A stretch of 64,000 bases of DNA from Actinopolymorpha pittospori (lineage in GTDB: Bacteria > Actinomycetota > Actinomycetes > Propionibacteriales > Actinopolymorphaceae): contig NZ_JADBEM010000001.1 of NCBI RefSeq assembly GCF_014873875.1, positions 2,046,001-2,110,000 of the forward strand, in the 5' to 3' direction. A program made the translations under genes and the position numbers. Positions 41,419-49,582 of the stretch are shown one piece after another. The number at the start of each line of letters is the position of its first letter. Position 1 is the stretch's first letter. The notes beneath the pieces were generated by a model. That model had not been told where the DNA came from and made no database searches. It saw nothing but the letters and a program-made list of their open reading frames with translations.

Positions 41419-42222
41419 CTAGTCGAAGAGGTGGCGGTGTTCCTCACTCCACCGGATCCGCTCGGCGAGCTCGTCGAGGTGGCCCTCCGCGACCATCGTG
41501 ACCTGGCGTTCGTGACCCTCGGCCGCCAGCTGACGGACGAAGTCCAGCCCGATCCGCTGGATCTCGATCACGCTGTCGGCCAGGCCCGCGGTGTCGGGCA
41601 GGCCGTAGGCCTCGGCGAAGATCGCGACCCGGCGGCGCCGGTCGGGAGGTACGGGATAGCGGAGCCAGCGCACGCACACCTCGTCGTCGCGGAACGGCGC
41701 GAGGTACTCCAGAGCGTAGGCGACGTCGTACCAGGGCGGGTGTGGTGCGGCGTACTCCCAGTCGAGCAGGCCCACCGGCCGGACACCGTCCCACACGATG
41801 TTCCACGGGCCGAAGTCGCCGTGGCAGACGACCTCCCCGGGCCCGCCGGCGCCGGTCGCGCCGCCGGCCCACACCGGCGGTCGTTCCGGTGCCCACGACG
41901 CGACGGTGTCGTGGTACTCACGAAGCAGCCGGGCCGCCGCCCGCAGGCCGTCCTCGTCGACCACCTTCGCCCAGCCGTCGGGGCCGGACTCGCCCTCGAT
42001 GTAGGTGAGGATCTCGGTGTCCGGCGCGCCGCCGGTGCCGGGTTCGACGCCCAGGACCCGCGGTGAGTACGCGAACCCGGCGTCCGCGAGGTACTCCAAC
42101 AGGGCATGGACGGCGGGCGTCCACGGCTGCACGGCGTGGCGTACGGTCGCGCCCGCCCGGACCACGTGCCGGTCGGCACGGTCCTGCAGAACCTCTTCCT
42201 CGGCTTCCTCGGCCACGCTCAC
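41419..42222 (-). CDS. Phosphotransferase of the aminoglycoside phosphotransferase (APH) family
   Basis: A 267-residue kinase-like protein. The Brenner motif is VVCHGDFGPWNIVWDG (catalytic Asp and Asn, about 131-146), followed by the metal-binding LLDWEYAAPHPPWYD. The N-terminal ATP lobe is short and contains ILTYIEGESGPDGW. GTG start with GGAG about five bases upstream, 30 bases after the phytanoyl-dioxygenase-like gene, so probably co-transcribed. Members phosphorylate aminoglycosides or small metabolites such as choline or homoserine; resistance is not implied. Confidence 0.87.
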   Translation of the reverse strand: MSVAEEAEEEVLQDRADRHVVRAGATVRHAVQPWTPAVHALLEYLADAGFAYSPRVLGVEPGTGGAPDTEILTYIEGESGPDGWAKVVDEDGLRAAARLLREYHDTVASWAPERPPVWAGGATGAGGPGEVVCHGDFGPWNIVWDGVRPVGLLDWEYAAPHPPWYDVAYALEYLAPFRDDEVCVRWLRYPVPPDRRRRVAIFAEAYGLPDTAGLADSVIEIQRIGLDFVRQLAAEGHERQVTMVAEGHLDELAERIRWSEEHRHLFD

Positions 42223-42252
42223 CTCACTCCTCTCAGCACGCCTCAGGCCGCC

Positions 42253-42978
42253 TCAGGCCGCCGGGAACTCGGCCAGGGCGTCCTGTAGGACATCGCGCCA
42301 GCGGGCCCGGTGACCCTCGGTCTGCAGCCGGAAATACACTGTCTCCCGCACGTGGGGTGCCAGGTTGCCCCCGGTGTTGTGCGCGAGCAGGTAGTGGGCG
42401 AGCAGCAGGTCGCCCGCCTGCCCGTGCACCTGCCGCGGCTCCGGCAGGTCGACCGGGAAGTACGGCGCCGACTCGACGAGGGCGTCCGGGCCGTGCGCGC
42501 GAAGGTGGCCGGCCGCGGCCAGATGCGTTCCCGGCCAGACCCACAGGTTGCCCATGTCGTCGTGCGACTGGTCGGTGAGCAGGAACCCGGCGAGGAACGT
42601 GAACGTGCCCGGTCGGCCGTCGTCCTCGGTCGGCGTGATCCCGTCGACGTGCGGCCCGCCGGGCTTGTGGAGGTGCGGCGGGAACGTCAGCGCGACCTGC
42701 GCGTGCGAGGGCCATTCGATCCGCCGGGGCGCGGTGAGGGAGGAGGCCACCTCGAACGCCGGGCTCTTCTCCAGGAGGTCGCCCAGCGCGCCGGGCAGCG
42801 GATCCTCCAGCCAGTGGCTGTAGTGGCCGCGGTGACCCTCCGGTGGCGGATTGCGCTCCGTGAGCTCCGCGATCTGTTCCCGCGCGGCGTCAAGGAGATC
42901 TTGCGCGACCACGCCGGGGATGACGACATAGCCGTCCTCGCGGAAGCGCCGCCGTTGTTCCTGGGTCAGCATGCCCAT
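42253..42978 (-). CDS. Phytanoyl-CoA dioxygenase (PhyH) family oxygenase
   Basis: A 241-residue Fe(II)/2-oxoglutarate-dependent dioxygenase. FREDGYVVIPGVVAQDLLDAA (about 13-33) is the usual start of the fold. The iron-binding HxD is GGPHVDGITPTED, the distal His is in VHGQAGDLLLAHYLLAHNTGGN, and the 2-oxoglutarate Arg follows in VRETVYFRL. Start at ATG 42978 is chosen over a TTG 30 bases upstream; a third option is ATG 42972. No ribosome site is obvious. Substrate unknown. Followed closely by the phosphotransferase gene. Confidence 0.87.
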   Translation of the reverse strand: MGMLTQEQRRRFREDGYVVIPGVVAQDLLDAAREQIAELTERNPPPEGHRGHYSHWLEDPLPGALGDLLEKSPAFEVASSLTAPRRIEWPSHAQVALTFPPHLHKPGGPHVDGITPTEDDGRPGTFTFLAGFLLTDQSHDDMGNLWVWPGTHLAAAGHLRAHGPDALVESAPYFPVDLPEPRQVHGQAGDLLLAHYLLAHNTGGNLAPHVRETVYFRLQTEGHRARWRDVLQDALAEFPAA

Positions 42979-43091
42979 CAGTTCACTGAACGCCGTACGC
43001 CGGTGCAACCGGATTTCGTCGTACTCGGGAACGGTTCTGCCCGCAGCGAACCCGGCTGCCGACCTCGCCCGGACGACCTAGGGTCCCTGAC

Positions 43092-43793
43092 ATGAGGAAC
43101 GTCGCGCTGTCACCCCAGCTCCACATGTTCGTCTTCGACGTCGGCCAGGCCTACCTGTGGGCCGACGACGACGGGTTGACCCTGATCGACACCGGGATGG
43201 CCGGCTCGGCGAAGGTGATCGAGGCCGCCGTGCACGGCCTCGGCTACGACCGGCGGGACATCCGGCGGATCATCGTCACCCACGCCCACGACGACCACAT
43301 CGGTTCGGTCGCCGACGTCGCGGCGTGGAACTCCGCCACGGTCGTCGCGCACCGCCTCGAGGCAGCCGTGATCCGGGGCGAGCAACGGTCCCCTGCACCG
43401 GTGATCACCGAGGAGGAGCGGCCGTTCTACGAACGCATCGTCCCGGGCGTCCCGGCGGCACCGGTCCCGCAGAACGTCGACCAGGAGGTGACCGACGGCG
43501 ACGTCCTCGACTTCGGCGGCGGCGCCGAGGTGGTCGGGATGCCCGGCCACACGCCCGGCAGCATCGCGATCTACCTCCCGGGGCCGCGGGTCCTCTTCAC
43601 CGGCGACAGCGTGGCGAGCGTCAACGGCCGGGCGATGCTCGGCGTCTTCAACGTCGACCGGGCCGCCGCGATCGCGTCGTTCCGCGACGTCGTTCGCCGG
43701 GATGTGGACGTCGCCTGTTTCGGCCACGGCGACCCCCTGCTCGGCGACGCGGGGACGACGCTGCGTGACGTCGCGGACGGGCCACTCGAATGA
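43092..43793 (+). CDS. MBL-fold metallo-hydrolase
   Basis: A 233-residue metallo-beta-lactamase-fold hydrolase. The zinc motif HxHxDH is VTHAHDDHIGSV (about 57-68), with further ligands in GMPGHTPGSIAIYLP, LFTGDSVASV and ACFGHGDPLL. ATG at 43092 follows TAGGGT by seven bases and has no ribosome site, suggesting a leaderless mRNA. It is divergent from the PhyH gene. Substrate unknown; small thioesters, lactones or glutathione conjugates are common for the family. Confidence 0.9.
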   Translation: MRNVALSPQLHMFVFDVGQAYLWADDDGLTLIDTGMAGSAKVIEAAVHGLGYDRRDIRRIIVTHAHDDHIGSVADVAAWNSATVVAHRLEAAVIRGEQRSPAPVITEEERPFYERIVPGVPAAPVPQNVDQEVTDGDVLDFGGGAEVVGMPGHTPGSIAIYLPGPRVLFTGDSVASVNGRAMLGVFNVDRAAAIASFRDVVRRDVDVACFGHGDPLLGDAGTTLRDVADGPLE

Positions 43794-44025
43794 GGGCTGG
43801 TGGGCGGAGCTGGGCCATTCGCCCCTGATCCGCGCTCGGAGTCCATGACGCGCCCGCCCCGGCAGGTTTCCGCCCCTCCGCACGATCGATGTCCGCCGCT
43901 TCCGTGGCCGACCGTGATCTCCGGTGGGTCCGCTTCTGGCCCGGCGGCCCAGCGGGGCCCACGGTGCTCGCCACATGCTCGCCACGGCGTGGATCCGGCC
44001 GCCGCCAGCGGTTGCGCCAGACACT

Positions 44026-44081
44026 GGGTAGCGTTTCGAGCAGTGTGAGTCTCACGGGCTTTCCGAGGAAGGACGCTACCC
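44026..44081 (+). promoter_or_regulatory. Leader stem-loop ending at the galU start codon
   Basis: GGGTAGCGT (44026-44034) is perfectly complementary to ACGCTACCC (44073-44081), whose last base is adjacent to the ATG at 44082. Inside is a second palindrome, GTGAG-T-CTCAC (44045-44055). The ribosome site GGAAGG (44067-44072) abuts the right arm. If the leader folds this way, start-codon access could be controlled. Confidence 0.5.
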
Positions 44082-44972
44082 ATGCGGATGGTGCGCAAGG
44101 CAGTAATTCCGGTTGCGGGATTGGGTACCCGGCTGCTGCCTTTGACGAAGGCACTGCCGAAGGAGATGCTGCCGATCCTCGACAAACCGGTCCTGCAGCA
44201 CACCATCGAGGAACTGGTCGCCTCCGGCATCGACGACATCACGATCGTCACCTCCGTGCGCAAGGCACTGGTCCAGCAACACTTCGCCCCCGACGAGGAC
44301 CTCGACATGCGTCTGCGCGCCGACGGCAAGGGCGAGGTGGCCGACGTCCTCGGCGAACTCTCCTCGATGGCGCGGATCACCTACCTCTACCAGCACGGCC
44401 CCTACGGCAACGGCACACCGGTGCTGAACGCCGCCCGCATCGTCGGTGACGAACCCTTCATGGTCTTGTGGGCCGACGACGTGTTCACCTCCGCCGTCCC
44501 GCGGGCGCAGCAGCTGGTCTCGGCCTACGAACGCACCCGGGCACCCGTCCTCGGACTCATGCCGATGGAGCCGCACGAGTCCCAGCGCTACGGCGTACCC
44601 ATCGTCGAGGACGAGCTGGGAGCCGGCCTGCTGCGCATCTCCGGGATCATCGAGAAGCCCGCGCCGCAGGACGCGCCGTCCGCCTACGCCTCCATCGGTG
44701 GCTACGTCGTCACGCCCGGCATCGTCGAGGAGCTCGAACGCCAGACCCAGCGGCACCGGGACAACCCCGAAGGGGAGGTCTACCTCTCCGGCGCCATCCA
44801 CGAGCACGCGCGCACCAACCCGGTCTTCGGCCAGGTCATCGACGGCACCTGGTGGGACACCGGCAACCCGCTCGGCTACCTGCGGGCGCAGTTCGCCGCC
44901 GCGCTCGCGCACCCCGAGTACGGCCCCGAGTTGCGCAAGCTGGCAGCGCGCGGAGACCAGAACGGCCTGTAG
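44082..44972 (+). CDS. galU: UTP--glucose-1-phosphate uridylyltransferase
   Basis: A 296-residue nucleotidyltransferase making UDP-glucose from UTP and glucose 1-phosphate, a precursor for cell-wall glycans, trehalose and exopolysaccharides. The signature AGLGTRLLPLTKALPKEMLP lies at about 12-31. Further landmarks are FMVLWADDVF (metal-binding Asp) and GGYVVTPGIVEELERQ, then GTWWDTGNPLGYLRAQ. GGAAGG ten bases upstream serves the ATG. A GT2 glycosyltransferase follows on the same strand and could use UDP-sugars made here; that is inference. Confidence 0.95.
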   Translation: MRMVRKAVIPVAGLGTRLLPLTKALPKEMLPILDKPVLQHTIEELVASGIDDITIVTSVRKALVQQHFAPDEDLDMRLRADGKGEVADVLGELSSMARITYLYQHGPYGNGTPVLNAARIVGDEPFMVLWADDVFTSAVPRAQQLVSAYERTRAPVLGLMPMEPHESQRYGVPIVEDELGAGLLRISGIIEKPAPQDAPSAYASIGGYVVTPGIVEELERQTQRHRDNPEGEVYLSGAIHEHARTNPVFGQVIDGTWWDTGNPLGYLRAQFAAALAHPEYGPELRKLAARGDQNGL

Positions 44973-45134
44973 CTCACAGCTCACGAAGCGCCTCCCTATA
45001 CCACGTCAGAGCGAATTTCCGGCGCGGCGCGCGCGGGTAGATCACCCGTGTTGCTGGTCTGTTCGTTACGCTTTGGTGTGGCGGTGTTCACCACCGCTTT
45101 GCAGTGGTCGAGCACCAGCGAGGAGGTCGCGCGC

Positions 45135-46052
45135 GTGGCGTACGCCGGAAGCCAGTTGGCGCAGGCGCCGATCACAGCGCGCAATTTCAAGCTCGGGGCT
45201 GTCATCGTCACGATGGGCAACCGGCCGGTGCAGTTCAAGGCGCTGTTGGACTCCGTCCGCGCGCAGGTCGGCCCACCACTGGAAGTCGTGGTGGTGGGCA
45301 ACGGCACCGCGCTGCCCGGCCTCCCCGAAGACGTCCAGGGCATCGAGCTCCCCGAAAACCTCGGCCTGCTGGCCGGGCGCAACGTCGGACTCGCCGTGCT
45401 CCGCGGGCGGCGTGACATCGACGCGGTGCTCCACCTCGACGACGACGGACTGTTGCCCGACCCGCACAGCGCGGAGAAGCTGCGTGCGGCGTTCATGGCC
45501 GATCCGTCGCTCGGGATCATCGGCTTCCGGATCGCCGACGAGACCGGGGTGAGCCAACGCCGCCACGTCCCCCGGCTGCGCGCCGGCGACCCGATGCGCG
45601 CGTCGGAGGTCACGACCTTCCTGGGCGGCGGCAACGCCATCCGGATGGACGTCGTCGAGGAGACGGGCGACTGGCCGGCGGAGTTCTACTGGGCGCACGA
45701 GGAGACCGACGTCGCCTGGCGGGCACTCGACCGTGGCTGGCGCATCGCCTACCGGCCCGACATCCTGCTCCAGCACCCGCGGACCTCCCCGTCCCGGCAC
45801 CCCGTCTACTACCGCATGACGGCCCGCAACCGGGTCTGGCTCGCGCGTCGGCACCTGCCGATCCCGCTCGTGCCGCTCTATCTCGGCGCCTGGGCACTGA
45901 TCACCATCCTGCGCCGCCCACCGCTGGCCGGGCTGCGCGACTGGATGGCGGGCTTCCTCGAGGGCTGGCGCTCACCCTGTGGACTGCGCCGCCCGATGCG
46001 CTGGCGCACGGTGTGGCGGATGACCCGGCTCGGCCGCCCGCCGATCGTCTGA
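45135..46052 (+). CDS. Glycosyltransferase family 2
   Basis: A 305-residue GT-A glycosyltransferase. The GTG at 45135 has AGGAGG eight bases upstream, giving VAYAGSQLAQAPITARNF; the frame is open farther upstream without a start signal. Catalytic features are VIVTMGNRPVQFKALLDSV, the DxD-type VLHLDDDGLLPD (about 108-119), and the acceptor-site WAHEETDVAWRALDRGW. C-terminal helices near 240-270 may associate with the membrane. Resembles rhamnosyl- or galactosyltransferases of cell-envelope glycans; donor unknown. Confidence 0.88.
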   Translation: MAYAGSQLAQAPITARNFKLGAVIVTMGNRPVQFKALLDSVRAQVGPPLEVVVVGNGTALPGLPEDVQGIELPENLGLLAGRNVGLAVLRGRRDIDAVLHLDDDGLLPDPHSAEKLRAAFMADPSLGIIGFRIADETGVSQRRHVPRLRAGDPMRASEVTTFLGGGNAIRMDVVEETGDWPAEFYWAHEETDVAWRALDRGWRIAYRPDILLQHPRTSPSRHPVYYRMTARNRVWLARRHLPIPLVPLYLGAWALITILRRPPLAGLRDWMAGFLEGWRSPCGLRRPMRWRTVWRMTRLGRPPIV

Positions 46053-46154
46053 CCCTCCCTGCGGCCGCTCGCGAATCTTCGGCCACACTTGTGTGACGCG
46101 CGGGCGGGGTCGCGGCGTCGTACGTGGTGAGAAGGACGTACGGAGAGGCGGCCC

Positions 46155-46655
46155 ATGACATCGGTACCGGATGACTTCGAAGAGTTCGCATCCGCGCGTG
46201 CGACCCACCTCTTCCGTACCGCGTACCTCCTGGCCGGTGACTGGCACCTCGCCGAGGATCTCGTGCAGACGGCGCTGGGGAACATCTACGTGGCGTGGGG
46301 ACGGGTCCGCAAGGCGGAGAACCCCGTCGCCTACGCGCAGACGGTCCTCCTGCGGACGTTCCTGTCGCACCGGCGCCGGCGCAGCAGTTGGGAGGCGCCG
46401 AGCGACACCCTGCCGGAGCGGGCCGCGGGGGAGCCCGACCCGATCCTGCGACTGACCCTGCTGGATGCGCTGGCCCAGCTGTCCCCCAGGGACCGGGCGA
46501 TCGTGGTGCTGCGGTACTGGGAGGACCGCAGTGTGCAGGAGACCGCGACCGTCCTCGGCCTGCGCGAGGGGGTCGTCCGGACGCAGAGCAGTCGCGCCCT
46601 GGCGCGACTGCGGGTCCTTCTCGGTAGTGACGTCCTCGAACTCGCGGGCCGCTGA
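46155..46655 (+). CDS. SigE-family ECF sigma factor
   Basis: A 166-residue sigma-70 factor of the actinomycete SigE-like group. Region 2 covers about residues 10-75 (FRTAYLLAGDWHLAEDLVQT, WGRVRKAENPVAYAQTVLL). Region 4 covers about 105-160 (LLDALAQLSPRDRAIVVLRY, VVRTQSSRALARLR). GGAGAGGCGGCCC precedes the ATG. The next gene encodes a membrane protein 30 bases downstream, the usual sigma-partner layout. Confidence 0.93.
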   Translation: MTSVPDDFEEFASARATHLFRTAYLLAGDWHLAEDLVQTALGNIYVAWGRVRKAENPVAYAQTVLLRTFLSHRRRRSSWEAPSDTLPERAAGEPDPILRLTLLDALAQLSPRDRAIVVLRYWEDRSVQETATVLGLREGVVRTQSSRALARLRVLLGSDVLELAGR

Positions 46656-46685
46656 CCGGCCCGCGCAACATAAGGAGCCACACCG

Positions 46686-47831
46686 ATGGCGAGTGGGTTC
46701 GTCGAAGGCGACAAGAAAGACGAGGAGTTCAGCGAGGCCCTGAGGTTCGAGATGGCCTCCGTCCGGCCGAACGTGGAAGAGTTGGTCGGCGGTGGGGTCG
46801 CTCGTGGGCGCCGGGGGGTACGTCGGCGGCGGATGGCGCAGTTCGCGGCCGCGGGCGCGACGTTCGCGGTTCTCGGTGGCGTGGCCTACGCCGCCCCCTG
46901 GAACGCCCTGCCTCCGGCCACGGAGCTCGGGGTTGCGTCGGGCGCGACGGGTTCAGGGGTGCCCGCGGCGGCGAAGACGGTTCCGACCACCCCGCAGGCG
47001 ACGGTCCGGCTGTTGATCGACCAGCTCCCGGCCGACGCCAGGACCGGGAAGTACTTCGGCGGCTGGAACGGGCAGTTCACGTCGTCCGGTGGCGATGCGA
47101 AGTCGTCGGGTGGCGATGCGAAGTCGTCGGGTGGCGATGGCAGGTCCTCCGTCCGTGGGTTCGAGCGGACCGGCACCTACGCGCAGTTCGTCTACTTCGA
47201 CCAGCACGGTGCGTCCCTGATGGGCGTGGAGGTGCAGTGGAAGTACGCCGACGCGTCCTACCTCGACTGCCCGGCCCCGGCCAAGGGCGCGACCTGCGAC
47301 CGGCGCACGCTGTCCGACGGCTCGACCCTCATGGTCGACCAGGACCGCGAGTACCCCGCCGGAGCGCGCTACGGCGAGGGTAAGGGTCCGAAGGTGTGGT
47401 CGGCTGCGCTGCTGCGCAAGGACGGCCTGATGGTCCGTCTCTGGGAGAACAACGGGCCAGAGGAGAAGGGGTCCGAGACCCGTGCCAACCCGCCGTTGAC
47501 GAAGGCACAGCTCGAGGCGATCGTGACCAGCCCGGTCTGGCAAGCCAAGGTTGACGCCGAGACCGTACACCGGGCCGCGCCTCTCTTCACCCCCACGGTG
47601 GCCAAGGAAGAGGTCGCCGAGGTCCAGGTGGGGGCCGGGGACCGGACCGACGCTGGGGCGGTCAAGGGACTCGACGACAAGGCGACGACCGAGGACAAGC
47701 TGCGGGTCGAGAACAAGCTGCGGGTCGAGAACAAGAGCGACTCCGCTGGTTCGAAGGCCGAGCGGGAGAAGGCGACGATCCTGAAGCAAGGCCTGTCCGA
47801 GGGCTTCCCCTCCTCCGGTGGAGGCAGGTAG
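46686..47831 (+). CDS. Membrane-anchored protein downstream of sigma factor, with tandem peptide repeats
   Basis: A 381-residue protein with a cytoplasmic N-terminus of about 50 residues, one membrane helix at about 54-75 (RMAQFAAAGATFAVLGGVAY) and a large extracytoplasmic domain. Within it SSGGDAK is repeated three times (about residues 133-153) as a flexible linker. A charged tail contains LRVENK twice, then an EREKATILKQGLSEGF end. It follows the sigma gene by 30 bases with AAGGAG upstream. It probably acts as the sigma factor's membrane partner or sensor, by context only. Confidence 0.78.
   Translation: MASGFVEGDKKDEEFSEALRFEMASVRPNVEELVGGGVARGRRGVRRRRMAQFAAAGATFAVLGGVAYAAPWNALPPATELGVASGATGSGVPAAAKTVPTTPQATVRLLIDQLPADARTGKYFGGWNGQFTSSGGDAKSSGGDAKSSGGDGRSSVRGFERTGTYAQFVYFDQHGASLMGVEVQWKYADASYLDCPAPAKGATCDRRTLSDGSTLMVDQDREYPAGARYGEGKGPKVWSAALLRKDGLMVRLWENNGPEEKGSETRANPPLTKAQLEAIVTSPVWQAKVDAETVHRAAPLFTPTVAKEEVAEVQVGAGDRTDAGAVKGLDDKATTEDKLRVENKLRVENKSDSAGSKAEREKATILKQGLSEGFPSSGGGR
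47081..47143 (+). repeat. Three 21-bp tandem repeats encoding SSGGDAK
   Basis: Units at 47081-47101, 47102-47122 and 47123-47143 are nearly identical, and each encodes one SSGGDAK-like heptapeptide inside the membrane-anchored protein. Because the unit is in frame, copy-number change would alter linker length without breaking the gene. Confidence 0.92.
47697..47732 (+). repeat. Two 18-bp exact repeats encoding KLRVEN
   Basis: AAGCTGCGGGTCGAGAAC occurs at 47697-47714 and 47715-47732 in the charged C-terminal tail of the same protein, again in frame. Confidence 0.92.
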
Positions 47832-48104
47832 CCATGCTCCCCACCACACTCCGGCGGCGGGCGCGGCTGCGGCGTGCCGCGGCCCTCACGGCCGCGCGCC
47901 GGGCCTCGACCCCAGGCGCCGCTGGCACCGACGTGCTCGTACCCGCGAGCACTGGCTCGACGGTCCGGCCGCGGACGCACGGGGTGCCCGCCGCCGGCGG
48001 GCGGGGCCGAACGCCGCGCTGAGCGCGGACCCGCCCCCGTCGGCGACGGAGCGACGTGTCCAGCGAGGTTAAGCCGTTGCGGAAGATCCACAATCCTCGA
48101 TTGG

Positions 48105-48920
48105 ATGCGGACCATGGACGCCACGGAACCCGGACTCGGCGACACCGGCCGAGACGGCGCGCACCTACCAGAGCACGTACGCCGCAACCGTCAGTTGTGG
48201 GACAGCCGACAGGGGGCGTGGTTCGGTAAGCGGGCACGCGCCCAGTGGGCTGCCGAGCCGCACTGGGGAGTCTGGCGGATCCCGCAGGCGGAGTTGCCGG
48301 TGTTCCCCGACGACCTGGCCGGCAGGGACCTGATCGACCTGGGCTGTGGCACCGGCTACGTGTGCGCCTGGGCGGCCCGGGCGGGCGCACGACCGGTGGG
48401 GATCGACAACTCCGAGCGCCAGTTGGCAACGGCGCGGGCGATGCAGCACGACTTCGGCCTGGAGTTTCCGCTGCTGCACGGGAACGCCGAACGGGTTCCC
48501 TACCCGGACGCGAGCTTCGACATCGCGATCAGCGAGCACGGCGCCATCGGTTGGTGTGACCCGTACCGCTGGATCCCGGAGGCGGCCCGCCTGCTGCGGC
48601 CCGGAGGCGAACTCGTCTTCGTCCGCAACTCCACGTTGCTCACGTTGTGCGTTCCCGAGTCTGGAGCCGCGGCGGCACGGCTGAGGCGCCCACAGTTCGG
48701 GCTGTATCGGGTGGAGAGTGAGGACGGGACGGCTGTCAACTTCCAGTTGCCGCATGGTCCGATGGTGCGACTGTTACGGGACTCGGGTTTCGTGCTGGAG
48801 GATCTGCTGGAAGTTCAGGCGCCGGAGAATGCCAGCACGGAGTACGACTACGTCGACCTTGAATGGGCGCGACAATGGCCCAGTGCGGAGGTTTGGAAAG
48901 CCCGCCGATCTCCGCGGTAA
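48105..48920 (+). CDS. Class I SAM-dependent methyltransferase
   Basis: A 271-residue methyltransferase. SAM motif I is LIDLGCGTGYVCAWAARAG (about 76-94), motif II VPYPDASFDIAISEHG, and motif III LLRPGGELVFVRNS. An N-terminal LPEHVRRNRQLWDSRQGAWF helix region is typical of actinomycete enzymes of this type. ATG at 48105 or 48114 are both possible; neither has a good ribosome site. Substrate unknown. The region between the previous gene and this start (about 270 bases) shows no supported gene. Confidence 0.88.
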   Translation: MRTMDATEPGLGDTGRDGAHLPEHVRRNRQLWDSRQGAWFGKRARAQWAAEPHWGVWRIPQAELPVFPDDLAGRDLIDLGCGTGYVCAWAARAGARPVGIDNSERQLATARAMQHDFGLEFPLLHGNAERVPYPDASFDIAISEHGAIGWCDPYRWIPEAARLLRPGGELVFVRNSTLLTLCVPESGAAAARLRRPQFGLYRVESEDGTAVNFQLPHGPMVRLLRDSGFVLEDLLEVQAPENASTEYDYVDLEWARQWPSAEVWKARRSPR

Positions 48921-49140
48921 AAGGCTCGCAAAGAATTCCTCGCGCCCGACTTTGCCCGGCGATCCGCGGCGTCCCCCACTCGCGTTTCGCGGGTGAGGAC
49001 CGCCGCGGAGGGCACAGGTGACACAGCTTCGTGCTGCATGAGACGGGCGGATGTCACCGCTTGCCGGAGTAACCGAAGCGCGACTTCTCCGAGCGCGCGC
49101 TGCAGGTCAGGCCGACACCGGTTGGCCTACGCCGCCGATG

Positions 49141-49296
49141 TCACCACCAGACTCTTCTGCCGCCGACCGGGCGGCCGACGCGACCGAGAATCAGGAAGAC
49201 GACGCCGACGACCAGCAGAATCACGCCGATGGTCGTCAAGATGGAGATGCTGAGAGCGATACCAAGGATCAACAGGATGACGCCGAGAACGATCAT
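49141..49296 (-). CDS. Very small hydrophobic membrane protein (DUF6131-like)
   Basis: A 51-residue product read on the minus strand, with two membrane segments (MIVLGVILLILGIALSISIL, then IGVILLVVGVVFLILG) and the basic end RVGRPVGGRRVWW. This pattern matches small actinomycete DUF6131-type proteins. GGGGG five bases upstream of the ATG supports translation. A plus-strand frame over it has the polar composition expected of the antisense of a hydrophobic gene. Function unknown. Confidence 0.85.
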   Translation of the reverse strand: MIVLGVILLILGIALSISILTTIGVILLVVGVVFLILGRVGRPVGGRRVWW

Positions 49297-49582
49297 GGCA
49301 TCCCCCTTTCCGACTAGGGACCGGCGACCCGTCGCCCTCGACTGGTGCCGGGATCAGGTAAGACCATTCTCCTCACTTCGGGCGTTTGACGCGAGTAGCC
49401 CGACCCCATCAGTGTGGTAACGGTCAGCCGAAATCGGACGCTCGGGAACCAACGAGAGTCCCGGATCCGAAGGTCGACTGCCGGGTCTGACGGTGCCGAT
49501 CCCGACCAGGTTCCATCCGGCGGCCGACGCCGGCCAGGAGGGCAGCGATGCGAGGCGGCCGGGTGGCCGTCATCATTGCGCG

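Noticed and set aside
47834..48022. Possible 62-residue Arg/Ala-rich peptide after the membrane protein
   Set aside because: No ribosome site, low complexity and no plausible fold; treated as non-coding.
49051..49317. Plus-strand 88-codon frame rich in Asp, Glu and Gln
   Set aside because: Antisense of the small hydrophobic minus-strand gene; the polar composition is what the reverse of Leu/Val/Ile codons gives.
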